64,000 nt of DNA from Poa pratensis (GCA_947311845.1 CAMZMU010000089.1:20799968-20863967); one strand, 5' to 3'. Positions 1 through 10,640 are shown, counted from the stretch's first letter. A program made the numbers and translations. Notes: generated by a model from the sequence alone, not told the origin.

Positions 1-1950
1 AGACAAGAAGAGTTGTCACAAGAAGAACAATGGCACGGGAATTCCATAGATGAGCTCCAAACCAGCCCTCCAATATGCCACGATGATGAATACCGTCTGA
101 TGTTGTTCCGGATAATACATCACCTATCAAAGTTAACCAGTGTTACTCGCAGTTCATGCATATAACTGTTGAATTTTACTATTAAGGTATAAGATGTTAC
201 TTGAGGAAGACAAACTGACTTCTAACTGTCTTGCGTTTCTCACCAAATCGTTCAAAATGACGTATTTTTTTTTTGGAGGGATAGCTAGGATTCTGTTTGT
301 CATTTGGTAGTAAACAACTTGCGAAGGTACTTATCAAGAGTTCATGGATGATTTACTAAAGAAACCAAAGTTCAAAAATATTTTAAATATGCATGTGGTT
401 GTCTCCAAACATATGCCTCAAACTGTGTCATTTACTTGAGAATGACAAACTGACATCTAACTGTCTTGTGTTGTGTTTCTTACCAAATCATTCAAAATGC
501 TGTAACTAAATTTGCAAGGAAAAGAATGGAAAGGCATGTGGTTGTCTCCAAACATATGCCCCAAACTGTACTGGACTAAAGATGTTCTGGTGGACCACTA
601 GATTATCCATAACAAGTCAAGCTTGGTGAATTTAAATTGCATCACAAAATGTTCAGAAGTAAAATAGAGAGATCAGAGAGTACAAGTATTGAGCTTAGAA
701 TGGTTACCAATAATAATCATGTAAACAATCATCACACCGAGGTTGTTTATAACCACAGAGGCCTGTAGTGCAATCCTCCCCCATTGCCCGTACGCCTCAC
801 CCATCAGCCACCCATATGATGTGATCTTTCCTTGGTGGCTGCACCTGACAAGCATGTCAATGGATGCCTCTGTGAGTAATGCCACAAAGATGATCATCAG
901 AAGGCCAGGGATGAGGCCCAGCATCTTGATGCTGGCTGGCAAGGCCATGATTCCAGCACCCACGATGGTGGTCGAGAGATTGAAAACCGCTCCGGAGAAT
1001 GAAGCTCCATTGAACTCATGGAAGCCCTCCTCCTCCGCCTTGACCGGAAGAAGTGGCGTGGTCTCATCTCGTATTTCCCTGTTCGCAGTTTGCTGGTTCA
1101 CATCTGGTGATGCGCTGGCGACCCCCATTTTCACTTTCGCTCTCCTGAAAGGAGAACATTTTCAGTCAGCGATGTAGTACATCAGATTATTTTATTTGAC
1201 TAAACCAATAGCTTCACGTTTTCTCCTGAATACTTATGATGAGATGCAACTTGCTACGTATTTATAAATATTATCTTCAAATAAATGAAGCACGCCTTGA
1301 TCTACTACGGAACAAGTCAATTTTGATAACTAGCATTTCAAAACAAAAGTCAAAGTTCAGAGTGTGCACGCCAAAGTATCCTACAGCTGAAGCAATCACC
1401 AAAGGGCTAGATGATGAATTTAAGGACAAGGATTCACCATAACAAATACCAAGTTTAATCTAATGAACATGATGCAGATGAGGCAAAATCACATGGAGAA
1501 ATGAACTCCAAACCATAACATCCAATCACAACAAAATCTGCCAAAGCTCTTTATCCACTCGGACAGACAAGCACAACCTATGATTAAATGTTTCCGCATA
1601 ACCAAAGAAAGGCAGTCGATGCCAACTAGCACATACATCCAGAAACTGTCCTAATAGCAACACAGCAATCTTATCCACTGCAACTCGCTCCCAGTGAACC
1701 CAGTATGCCAGAATCATCACAAAAACCACAAGACAAACAGGTGCCATTTCTCCATTTCCAAGCAAGAATCACCCACTCCCCCGCACAAAAATAAAGCGAG
1801 AATCATCCTGACCAAGAACTCACGGCAAAGGAAAAGGGAGAAAAAGGCGTTACCTTTACAATACAAGGCTCCCTTGTGGATCTGAAAGCCAAAAGAGCAG
1901 AGGAAACCAGAACCGAGAAGAACTTGTGGAGGGGGAGGGCCTCTCTCGTT
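1..1950 (-). CDS. AVT6-like amino acid transporter, 5' part (exons 1-3, partial)
   Basis: This is a transporter of the amino acid/auxin permease (SLC38-like) family, close to plant AVT6 proteins, which are thought to export amino acids from the vacuole. The coding sequence starts at the ATG at 1126-1128 (protein start MGVASAS). The first coding exon ends at 708 with donor GTAACC. The next exon begins at 123 after an acceptor TTGATAG and reads GDVLSGTTSDG, then leaves the window, so only about 180 N-terminal residues are visible. An acidic, polar N-terminus (about 40 residues) precedes a GAG-type first membrane segment (STTIVGAGIMALP), then two more hydrophobic stretches. A leader exon (about 1854-1950) is joined through a 5'UTR intron (1145-1853; donor AAAG/GTAACG, acceptor CCTTTCAG). 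No lesion is seen. Family assignment is strong; the exact paralogue is not resolved. Confidence 0.88.
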
Positions 1951-1976
1951 CCCAACCCGGCTCCAGCTCGCCGCGC

Positions 1977-2570
1977 TTTATAGCGAAGGGACGCGGCAAC
2001 CAATCAACGGGTCGATCCAAACCTGTCGCCGTCACGCGCTCCAGTCGCCCGCCTCGCCCCCACTGTGGATTGCTTCGACGCCGACGGAGAGAAAAAAAAT
2101 CCGACACGGGATCGCGTCGCTGTCTCGCGCTGCTTGGAACTTGCGGGTGGGCGAGCCGGCGAGGTGGTGTCAGCCGATTGGATTTGGATTTGGAGGGAGT
2201 TTTGTACTGCTTCGTTCCTCCCACTTCCGTACGGTTTCGCTCCTCTTTTGGTCGCGTTGCTTGCCGGCTTCGCTCGTGTTTTGTTCGCCGGTGGGGATGG
2301 TGTGTGGATAACGGCGAAAGCGTGGTGCACGTGGACGGGCGAACGGCGTCGGCGGCGCTGCCGGAATCTCGCATTCCGGCGTGACAGTGCCAGCTTAACT
2401 AACTCCCTCTCCGAACCTTTGTTCACTAAATACGTCTTCACCAGAAAAACGCGTACTGTGTGGAGAAATGATTACGCTAGCCTCTCCGTAAAGCGGAATC
2501 AACGCACGGGCAGGAGTTATACGTATTATGAGCACGAAGACGTATCCGTGATGGGCTGACGGCGTGAGGA
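1977..2570. promoter_or_regulatory. Shared divergent promoter region between the transporter and RING-H2 genes
   Basis: GC-rich intergenic DNA separates the minus-strand transporter leader from the plus-strand RING-H2 gene. A minus-strand TATAAA lies at 1977-1982, which would place transporter transcription start near 1945-1950, just upstream of the inferred leader exon. No equally clear TATA is seen on the plus strand before the RING gene, which may have a dispersed, TATA-less start. Long open frames cross this stretch on both strands, but they start at non-ATG or poorly placed codons and read as GC-rich noise. Confidence 0.55.
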
Positions 2571-2699
2571 GGAGTGGGTGAGTCGAGTCAGTTACCCAGC
2601 AAACCCGAGACGGAGACGCCACGCCTCACACGACGCGACCCGTCGCGGGAGGAGCCGCACCACCAACCCCCGATCCCCTCCTCCTCCGCCGCGACCCCG

Positions 2700-3653
2700 A
2701 TGGCGGGGCTCGCCGCCGACGAGTTCTTCCTCGACATCGACGAGGACGGGCCGGGGGCGCTCGGAGAGGCCTCCTACCTCTCCTTCTCCGAGGCCTTCGA
2801 GGAGGAGCACCACTTCACCCACTCCGACATCTCCCCCGACTTCGACATCGAAACCCTAAGCCCCGCCCCCGGCTCCCCCTTCTCCTTCGAGTCCGACCGC
2901 GACCTCGCCGGCCCGTTCCGGATGCAGAGCCTCTCCCCGCCCCGCTCCTCCCAGCCCTTCTGGGACTGCCTCGAGGACGAGCTCGCCGACGACCTCGCGG
3001 GCGGCGGCCTCGAGTGGGAGGAGATCCTCGACTCCGCCAACACCGACGACGCTTCCGTCCCTGGGGCCGGCGGCGGGAGCAGGACGGGAGGCGGAGCGAG
3101 CGACGCCGACGTGTTCGGCTTCGTCAGCGAGGGGGACATCCTGGGCGTGATGGAGGGCATCGACAGCGAGGACGACGACTCCATCTTATCCCTCTTCTCC
3201 GACGAGCCGTCCTTCGATTTCGGCGACGAGGGCCAGGAGCTCGACGGCATCTTTCGCAGCGCGGGGTGGGAGGAGGTGCTCCCGGGGTCGCTGGATGAGG
3301 ACGAGTTCGAGGTGCTGCCAGGGCACATGGTGGACGCGGCGGTGGGCGGCGCGCCGCCTGCTGCGCGGACGGCGGTGGAGCGGCTCCAGGTGGTGGCGGT
3401 CAGCGGGGAGGATGCTGCGCAGGGGTGCGCCGTGTGCAAGGACGGGATCCTGCTGGGGGAGCTCGCCACGCGGCTGCCGTGCGCGCACTTCTACCATGGG
3501 GCCTGCATTGGGCCATGGCTCGCCATCCGTAACTCGTGCCCGGTGTGCCGGTACGAGCTGCCCACCGATGACCCCGATTACGAGAGGCAGCGGGCGAGGC
3601 GGTGTTCTGCTGCTGGCTCGACAGCACAGTTGGGTTCACCTGTGCAGATGTGA
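2700..3653 (+). CDS. RING-H2 finger E3 ubiquitin ligase
   Basis: Intronless 317-residue protein. The ATG at 2700-2702 is the first ATG in frame; the frame stays open upstream only through non-ATG codons. Residues 1-60 are acidic (start MAGLAADEFFLDIDEDG), followed by a long acidic and Gly/Ser-rich middle without recognised domains. A RING-H2 finger sits at about residues 243-283 with spacing C-x2-C-x14-C-x-H-x2-H-x2-C-x10-C-x2-C, ending CPVCRYELPTDD, so all eight zinc ligands are present. Proteins of this layout (CIP8/RING1-like) recruit E2 enzymes for substrate ubiquitination in cytosol or nucleus; no membrane segment or signal peptide is seen. It is divergent from the transporter gene. The substrate cannot be inferred. 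Confidence 0.9.
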   Translation: MAGLAADEFFLDIDEDGPGALGEASYLSFSEAFEEEHHFTHSDISPDFDIETLSPAPGSPFSFESDRDLAGPFRMQSLSPPRSSQPFWDCLEDELADDLAGGGLEWEEILDSANTDDASVPGAGGGSRTGGGASDADVFGFVSEGDILGVMEGIDSEDDDSILSLFSDEPSFDFGDEGQELDGIFRSAGWEEVLPGSLDEDEFEVLPGHMVDAAVGGAPPAARTAVERLQVVAVSGEDAAQGCAVCKDGILLGELATRLPCAHFYHGACIGPWLAIRNSCPVCRYELPTDDPDYERQRARRCSAAGSTAQLGSPVQM

Positions 3654-3900
3654 TCGTGGGTTTGCTTGGTGGCATTTCTTGGTTGCAATTCCATGGAAGT
3701 TAAGTGAGAAACCTCACTCTCTGACTGCCCATTTAGGATTCTTGGCGGTCACTAGAGTCATACTTCTTTGGTTTTCAAGTGTTGATGTAGCTGTTCTTGA
3801 TTGGGACTTGGATGGTAAGAACAGTTGTTGGAGCTTTTGTATATATGTCATGCTGGTTCGATAATACTGAAAACCACTTTACTCACTCAATGCTCGTTTT
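3654..3900 (+). other. Probable 3' untranslated region of the RING-H2 gene
   Basis: The sequence turns AT-rich right after the RING-H2 stop and contains no continuing reading frame with family similarity. The transcript end is not defined; the downstream tandem duplication begins about 180 bases after the stop, so its first copy may overlap the 3' untranslated region. Confidence 0.4.
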
Positions 3901-5940
3901 ATTTGTATTGTTTGTGACAGATTAATTCTTATTTTTTTCCTACTGGACTGCTGCTTTGCTCATTGCATGAGTTACTGGCATCATAATATCAGAAACATCA
4001 TTATAGATGTTACTCTTCTGTACTAGAAATCTCAATCTAGTCTGCTTTACTTAAACCTTATTGTTACTCTTCTGTATTGGATGTTATTTCTATGTGGTGA
4101 GGCTGCTTATATGAGCTTTCTGCTGCACTGTAAGTACTGTAGGTTTTTATTAGCACACGATAACAGTTGCTGCTAAGCAGTAATCATCGTGCTGAAAGTC
4201 AACATGACCCTTAAAAGATTTAAGGCATGGTTATTGATTCTTATTTACTCATACATGTACAGCACCAAATAAACCATCAAATGCACATTACATCTGGGAG
4301 GTCTAAACATCTTTTTTAGAACATGGGTTGAAGTGGACTGTAATTGCTTACTGAGAATATGAAAACAAACTGGCATATGATTTATGTGAGAAAAAGCATT
4401 TTCTTGGTTGTTCGCTATTCATTGACACCAACAAATGCTTGTTCTTTATTTTATTTGCTCATGCTATCTTCTTCAGAGCTAGTGTGGAATGTTCATGGTG
4501 TGTTCCCTATCAATCACAATGAAACATCAGATTTCTTTGCAAATTTGCAGTATAGATGGCTTATTTGGTATTAAACATGCAGATCTTGACTTGGCTATTG
4601 ATTCTTAGTTACTTATACATGTTTAATACTACATGTTTAATACCAAATAAGCCATCAAATGTACGTTATATCTGGGAGGCGAAGTACAGCTAGATCCACC
4701 TTCAGGAAACATGATGGAAAAACATCTCTAATTGAATGAATAGAGGATGAAGCTTACTGTTAGAGCTTTTGTATATATGTCCTGCTGCTTCGATAATACT
4801 GAAAACCACGTTACTCGCTCAATGCTCGTTTTATTTGTATTGTTTGTGACAGATTAATTCTTATTTTTTTCTACTGTACTGCTGCTTTGCTTATTGCATG
4901 AGTTACTGGCATCATAATATCAGAAACGTCATTATAGATGTTACTCTTCTGTACTAGAAATCTCAATCTAGTCTGCGTTTATTAAACCTTATTGTTACTC
5001 TTCTCTACTGGATGTTATTTCTATGTGGTGAGGCTACTTATGTGAGCTTCTCTGCTGCACTATAAGTACTGTAGGTTCTTATTAGTTCACGATACCAGTT
5101 GCTGCTAAGCAGTAATCATTGTGCTGAAAGTCAACATGACACTTCAAAAATTAAAGACATGGTTATTGATTCTTATTTACTCATACATGTACAGCATCAA
5201 ATAAACTTATAAACCATCAAATTTACATTACATCTGTGGGAGGGATAAACATCTTTTTTACAATGGGGGTTTGAGCTGACAGTAACTGCTTAGTGAGAAT
5301 ATGAAAACGAAATGGCATGTGATTTATGCGAGGAAAAGCATCTTTTTGGTTTCTCGCGATTCATTGACACCAACAAATGCTTGTTGTTTATTTTATTTGC
5401 TCGTGCTATCTTCTTCAGAGCTAGTGTGGGATTTTCATGGTGTGTTCCCCCTCAATCACAATGAAACATCAGATTTCCTTGCAAATTTGCAATTATGATG
5501 TTACTCAAGACATGGCTATTTATTCTTAGTTACTTATACATGTTTAATACCAAATAAGCCATCAAATGTACGTTACATCTTGGAGGCGAAGTACAGCTAG
5601 ATCCACCTGCAGGAAACATGATGGAAAAATGTCTTCTATTGAATAGAGGATGAAGCTTACTGTAGTTGCCTACTGAAAATAGGAAATCGAAATGGTATTT
5701 TGAAGAAAAATTATCTTATTGGTCTTTGCTTATTCATTGAAACCCACAAAAGCTTGTATGTTCATTTCGCAAAAAAAAAAAAAAAAAAAAGCTTGTATGT
5801 TCATTTATGTGCAATGCTATCTACTACTTCAGAGCTAGTGTGTGATCTTCATGGTGTGTTCCCTCAGTGTAAAACTGAAAAGAAGAATTGACCACACAAA
5901 TCATAATGAAACATCAGAATTTGTTTGCACAAAATGGAAC
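3831..5940. repeat. Tandem duplication, ~932-bp unit, two copies plus a partial third
   Basis: Copy 1 spans about 3831-4762 and copy 2 about 4763-5660, both starting at GAGCTTTTGTATATATGTC. A partial third copy (about 5665-5940) repeats the part equivalent to 4339-4530. Within each full unit a smaller module (TACTCATACATGTACAGC-like, then ACATCTGGGAGG) occurs twice, so the unit is itself a degenerate doublet. The copies carry short related open frames (4344-4574, 5301-5498, 5700-5891), but these have no recognisable domain and differ at start and end, so I do not call them genes. Confidence 0.8.
5768..5789 (+). mobile_element. Micro-insertion: 5'-truncated SINE tail in a 17-bp target duplication
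   Basis: The 17-base word AGCTTGTATGTTCATTT occurs at 5751-5767 and again at 5790-5806. Between the copies lies only CGC followed by an A run. The SINE at 14055-14357 ends in TTTCGC plus an A tail, so this looks like an extremely 5'-truncated copy of that family, leaving only the 3' tip. Confidence 0.6.
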
Positions 5941-5943
5941 ATA

Positions 5944-6066
5944 CTTCCTCCGTTCCAAATTATTTGACTCACACTTGTCAAAATATGAATGTATTTAGAC
6001 ACTAAACAAGTATAGATACATCCGTATTTAGACAAATGCAAGTCAATTAATTTGGAACGGAGGGAG
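5944..6066. mobile_element. Stowaway-type MITE (Tc1/mariner class)
   Basis: A 123-bp element has terminal inverted repeats beginning CTTCCTCCGTTCC and ending GGAACGGAGGGAG, flanked by the TA dinucleotide (5942-5943 and 6067-6068) typical of Tc1/mariner insertion. The CTCCCTCCGT terminus is the Stowaway signature. It is non-coding. Confidence 0.92.
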
Positions 6067-6554
6067 TAGATGGTACTCAGTGATTTCCATGGTTTTAACT
6101 GATTATCTGATTGTTTTCAGTGTACTTCTGCCTCTTGACTTGAACTTACCGCACCCCAAAAGTCAAAAGAACATACACCCTAGCTAGTCTTTTGTAAGTT
6201 GACTGCCGATCTCCGGCCGATGGTGCTCGACGTCGTAGGCGGTGACACGCCGCAAGCAGGTGGAGCTGACGCATCTCACCGGACCTGTCCAGGCCATCGA
6301 TCATTTCATATCACGACACATGAACGATATTGCAGACGAAGATACAGTGCAGATGGTTAGATAAATCATCTTTTTTCTAGAATACGTTAGATAAATCATC
6401 TCGAGTGAACAATCCCAAGAGTTCGATTACAACATAACCCAGCAGACATAAGTATTATGTACACACACAGACGTCTCACAATCTCCTCGTCATCGTTCTA
6501 GCAGCTGAATGTAATCGGCTATAATCGGCCGCTTGCTCACGGATCATATATATC
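6067..6554. other. Intergenic stretch with a small direct repeat
   Basis: No gene is visible. A 16-base word GTTAGATAAATCATCT occurs at 6356-6371 and 6386-6401, separated by 14 bases that read as an A-rich tail on the minus strand; this resembles another micro-insertion with a target duplication. The bZIP 3' untranslated region should lie in the right part of this stretch. Confidence 0.5.
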
Positions 6555-7142
6555 CTAGGGTGTCCTCGCAGCAGCGTCGTCGTCGCCGTCGCTTCCCGCT
6601 TCATCGGTCTCCTCAGCGCCGGCAGCAAGCCTCGCAGCAGCATCGTCGCCGTCGCCTCCCGGTTCGTCAGTCTCCTGGGCGTCGGCGGCGAGCTTCTCCC
6701 GCAGGCGGCGTGTCTCCTCCCGGAGACGTGCGTTCTCCCGGGCCACCTGCGCGCACCTGGCCTCCGCGCGGTTCAGCTCCACGACCAGCCGCTGGTTGGC
6801 CTCGCGGAGCTCCGCGGCGCACGCCGACAGCTCGTCCAGCTGCCTTCGCCGCCTCATCCGCGACCGCCTCGCCGACTCCCGGTTCGACGCCAGCCGCCTC
6901 GCCTTCCTCGTCTCGCTCATCTCGGCGCCACCTCCACCTCCAAGCGAGGACGAGCTGCTGCCGGGCGGACGGTGACCGTTGCCGCCACCACTGCCCAGCA
7001 ACCCATGGAAGAAGTCGGCGTCTTGCGAGCCAGACACGTGGTGGTGCTGCTGCTGCGGCGGCGGCGGCGAGAAGCAGTAGGTCGCGAGACCGACCATGCT
7101 AGCCGAGTGGTACGCCAGGCCTCCGGCGATGTCGTGCTGCAT
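6555..7142 (-). CDS. Small bZIP transcription factor (group S-like)
   Basis: Intronless 195-residue DNA-binding protein, expected in the nucleus. The start is the ATG at 7140-7142 (MQHDIAGGLAYHS); the frame is open further upstream but the TATA box lies within that extension. The basic region at about residues 79-100 contains NRESARRSR with the invariant N87-x7-R95. Zipper positions follow at L105, L112, L119, A126, V133, L140 and L147. Short length, lack of introns and the SETRKARRLASNRESARRSR-type basic region fit group S bZIPs, which bind ACGT-core or related elements, often as heterodimers with group C. The acidic C-terminus is an internal duplication (about 151-170 and 172-192). The short 5' leader has no upstream ATG, unlike the sucrose-controlled S1 subgroup. 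Confidence 0.92.
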   Translation of the reverse strand: MQHDIAGGLAYHSASMVGLATYCFSPPPPQQQHHHVSGSQDADFFHGLLGSGGGNGHRPPGSSSSSLGGGGGAEMSETRKARRLASNRESARRSRMRRRRQLDELSACAAELREANQRLVVELNRAEARCAQVARENARLREETRRLREKLAADAQETDEPGGDGDDAAARLAAGAEETDEAGSDGDDDAAARTP

Positions 7143-7230
7143 GATCGGTCGATCAGCCGCCGCTCTCACTCTCTCTCCTAACTCGCAATGCGGCGTAGGA
7201 GAAGATTGCTCAGTGATAACTGATAAGCGG

Positions 7231-7240
7231 TATATAAAAG
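7231..7240 (-). promoter_or_regulatory. TATA box of the bZIP gene
   Basis: GTATATAAAA on the plus strand reads TTTTATATAC on the minus strand, about 90 bases upstream of the bZIP ATG, leaving a leader of about 60 bases. Confidence 0.6.
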
Positions 7241-7697
7241 GCGCCAAAGCTTGAGCCACTGGCACCGGTGATGCGGTCAGCAAACTGCTTGCCTTTTGCG
7301 GCCATTGCGTCTGCGTCTGAGAGTAACCTATCCCGCTGATATTTGTGGGATCCGTCCTTGTCCAAGGCTCGGTTGTGGTAATTTGTTAGCGTCGATCGTC
7401 GAGATAGGTTTTATCCCTTCTTCTTTCAGAAGTGTTCATCCCGTGTGGTGTGGTGAGGGGAGTTACTCCTGTCGATCCACAAGTCGCGTCGCTTCCTCCT
7501 TTCATGGAGAACTTTGCGAACGATGCATTCATGAAGAGATCATTTGCGTGGTTGTGGAGGTTAAAGCAATAAAGCATTGGATTCCAAAGATCCCGCCGTG
7601 TTTTCCTTGCTCTCCCCATCAGTTCCGTTTTGAACGCGGATTTTTCTCTCGCCAGAACTGAACTGAACTGAACTGTCTTTGTATAATCCTTTGATCA

Positions 7698-7719
7698 AAA
7701 CCTCAAAAAAAATAAAAAA
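7698..7719 (+). mobile_element. Micro-insertion: A-rich 22-mer in a 13-bp target duplication
   Basis: AATCCTTTGATCA occurs at 7685-7697 and 7720-7732; the 22 bases between are AAACCTC followed by A-rich sequence. It is a second example of an A-tail-like insertion with flanking duplication. It lies just after a short (GAACT)n-type repeat at about 7655-7672. Confidence 0.45.
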
Positions 7720-7740
7720 AATCCTTTGATCAGGGAGTGC

Positions 7741-8780
7741 AGCCAAACAACCTTTTGTTTGTTGCCGTGGCGATTGGCGAAGCGATGGCATTGGCTTTCA
7801 TGCCCTTTTGCTTTGTACAGGATATGGCATTATAAGGACACTGTATAGTGACGCCACAGAGTAGTATAAACAGAGCCAGATGCCAGTACCCCAGCCGTCC
7901 GGCCCCCACTTGGGTGCATATTGCAAAACCCTGAGAGGTTTGTGGCACTGTTTGGTCAATCCCTCCTCACGTGGAGACCTTTTGCTGCTCTTGATATCAT
8001 GTCTTCCGGTTAGGTTCAAGGAGAGGTAGCTAAAGAAAATGTCGTGGCGTACCTAACCTAAATACAGATCTTCAGATGGATAATTGATGGTCGAAGATAC
8101 TGCCTGGAACCATCACGGGTACCATCATGTTAGAATGGGCGAGGAGGTGGCTCGGCACGCGGCGGTTCAGGGCCCCTGTGCCTAGTTCCAATGTTGGCTG
8201 CATAGACCATCACATGTGGGGTTGGAGATTTGTACGCCCGGTTGCGATGGTGGCCTCGCCGGTTTTTTTTGGGGGGGGGGGGGGGGGGGGGGGGGTGGTG
8301 TGGGGAATATGCGACACAACACCGAGTGAAAACCATAGGCATGGTCCCTGACAAGAGCTGGTGGCGGCGACGCGCTTGCACACCGCGTCCTTCATGCAGA
8401 CATCGTCAAGGCGGTGTATCGCTCCTCCACTCTGGAACCTCTGAGGAACCCCCTAGATTCCACGTAGGATTGGTTGATGTCAATGCTTCTGCGTCGCATG
8501 CTTCTCAGAAACCGGACGGAGCGAGTTGGTGGTGGTAGGCGGGGGCGAGTTGCAAGCATCCTTCTGCGACCTCGATAGGCGGAAGTGACTTTAGGCTTGG
8601 TGAGCTATAGGTGAAAAGACTGGACCGACCTTGACCGATGTGGTTAATGGCGGCTATCGGAGGCGTCCTCAGACTATGAGGCATCGTCAGGGGAGCCCCT
8701 TCACCATCCACGTCGGTTGTGCCTTGTTTGTTGGTGCTGGTTAAAGTTGTGTTGCAACTTCGTCATCGGCTAGGCAGGTG
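7741..8780. other. Intergenic DNA with a 25-G homopolymer
   Basis: No gene with recognisable similarity is seen. The open frames here are short and low-complexity (poly-Gly or poly-Pro across the G run). The G run at 8271-8295 follows eight T. Confidence 0.5.
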
Positions 8781-9274
8781 TGCGGCTGACGTGGACTGGC
8801 CACGACAAGTCCCAGGGTCGAGTACCCCAGGTTGATTGAGAGGGAGAAAGATGAAGTGCTGGTAGTTACCACGGAGGACAAGCAAGGCGATTTACCCAGG
8901 TTCAGGCTCCCGGAGGATAACATCCTACTTCCTGCTTGTCTGGTATTGATTATCGGAGGTGTTACAATGGCGATCCCGGCGAGATATCGATCTCGCTAGG
9001 GTTTTTGTGGTGGAATAATAGCGTGTCCTAATCGGCGGCCCTCCCAGCCTTTATATAGAAGGTTGGGCCTCGGGAGTTTGCAACCGACTAGGTTTACAAG
9101 TAAGGTAGGTCTCTACCGCCATAAGCTACGCCTTCCTTGGGACGTACTCTATCTTCTTTGGGCCCCCCTCATGGGCCTCGAGCGTTGTCTCCTAGTAGGC
9201 CGCCAGTTGGGCCCTAGTCCTTGCGTGCACCAGGTATCCTCATGGTGGGGCACCCGATAGGTAGGCCCACATCA
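8781..9274 (-). mobile_element. LTR (3' LTR in element sense) of outer Gypsy element L0
   Basis: This stretch resembles the LTR of element A (36985-37500) in layout: a GATTTACCCAGGTTC word, ACTTCCTGC, TTGATTAT..GAGGTGTTACAATGG, CTAGGGTTT, then a minus-strand TATATAAA (about 9049-9057). It ends in CA at 9274, followed by the spacer of the element. The outer edge is less certain; TGCGGCTGACGTGG at 8781 is my best guess. The matching LTR of the same element is not in the window, so no target duplication can be checked. Confidence 0.6.
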
Positions 9275-10640
9275 GTAACCCTCGAGTGCTTGGTCGAGTC
9301 AAAGAATCGGGTAAGGACTCATCTCCGGGTGCACGTTGTCTTTTGACCTGTTGCAAGATGTTTTGTTTTGAGTCGGTAGTGCATCGACCGCTGGATATGT
9401 TCATGTTTTGCTGTCTAGTCGACATGTTCTAGGGATAATGACATAGCTGGCCTGGTTCACTCGACGGATCGGGACCAGTTAAATGCCCTCGGGAAAAAAC
9501 TTAGCTAGCCTACTTCAAGCTCGAGTCCCCGGACTCGAGCCTGGGAAGAGCTGATAAGCTTCGACTGAAGCCGCAGAGGTCTTACAGAGGATACTGTAGT
9601 GTGATAAATTGGGCACCCAACGCGTCCGTCAGGATTTTCTTCATGCCTGCTGGCATGCGAGTTACAGGGTGAACGCAGCGGGTGCGAACCCTGGCCGGCT
9701 CGACTGATCGGCGGGTCTTATCTTTGCACTGCAAGTGCAGCATCCGAGGATCATGCGGCGGACGCATCTCGGGTATAGAATGCTTTGCGACTGCTGTAGT
9801 CGTGGTCTTTGGATAGAGCTGAGTAGCTTTGGTCGCTAAGAACTTCGACTGCTTGCTTCGGGACTCGATGGTATCATGGTCTTGTGTTATCGGGGGCGCG
9901 ACAGCGCTCCCGATGGGAGTAGCCCCCGAGATTAAGCTGAATTGCTGGCAATTGAGGTTAATCTCAATTAACCTTCAATCGAAAGAAATTTTTGATGCTC
10001 TCCCGATGGGAGTGAATGAAGCATGATTTGGGGACTCGACAGATCAAGGGGTCCCTTCAGCCTGTTGGCCTACTTGGAATGGAGTATGATTTGGGGAATC
10101 CACAAATAAAGGAGTCCCTTTCAACCTGATGGCCTACTGTAGAATGCTCGGGCAATAATGTGACGTAGTCGAATGATAAGAAGGTCCGTCAAAAGGACTC
10201 GACAGCCTGCTGGCCTTAGAGTGGTAAATATCACGAGTTGGACTCGACTGATCCTTCTGCCTGTTAGGCTGACGTCATGCATGACAATTTTTGCGTGCTC
10301 GTTGCCGCTGATGGAACGCGACGATGTGGTCCCATTGTCAGTGTTGACCAGGGACGACGCCGTTTCAGTTCTGATTTGACCGTGCGGCGCGAAAATTTCG
10401 GGGCGTGATGATGGCTTCCTCTTTTCTCGTGCGTTGTGGGCGGCGTGGCCTGCGACGGTTGCGTTCCGCGGCCGCCACATGTAGGGTTGGATGCAGGCTG
10501 TTGCTGCCGATGCCGTTTGGACGGTTGAGATTTGGCGGCGCCGCGGTATATTTATTTCACCACGACGGGAGAGATTGATTTTATCCCCATTCTTGCCGCT
10601 TCCTTTCTTTGCTTCATCTTCAACCTCGCGCCTCTCCTCC
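9275..10640. other. Non-coding spacer of element L0 between LTR and antisense ORF
   Basis: It contains degenerate direct repeats built on ACTCGAC, 'CCTGTTGGCCTAC' and 'GATTTGGGGA' words (about 10020-10270). A word GACAGCGCTCCCGATGGGAG at about 9900 recurs in slightly changed form near 21515 in the same element. No convincing gene; the open frames are not conserved in type. Confidence 0.5.

Noticed and set aside
743..1177. 144-codon plus-strand frame over the transporter exon
   Set aside because: It is the antisense shadow of the AVT6-like exon, whose family blocks and splice sites are clear on the minus strand.
1926..2559. Several 140-170 codon frames on both strands in the divergent promoter
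   Set aside because: They overlap each other, are Arg/Ser-rich and lack any recognisable feature; typical of GC-rich 5' regions in grasses.
2774..3469. 231-codon minus-strand frame opposite the RING-H2 gene
   Set aside because: Ser/Pro-rich shadow produced by GC-rich codon use of the real plus-strand gene; no domain.
4344..5891. Three related short ORFs in the tandem repeat
   Set aside because: Similarity follows from the DNA duplication itself, ends and starts differ, and the third is interrupted by the A run; kept only as an observation.
9900..9930. Possible solo regulatory repeat GCTCCCGATGGGAG
   Set aside because: The same word recurs within the L0 element near 21515, so it is an element-internal repeat, not an independent site.
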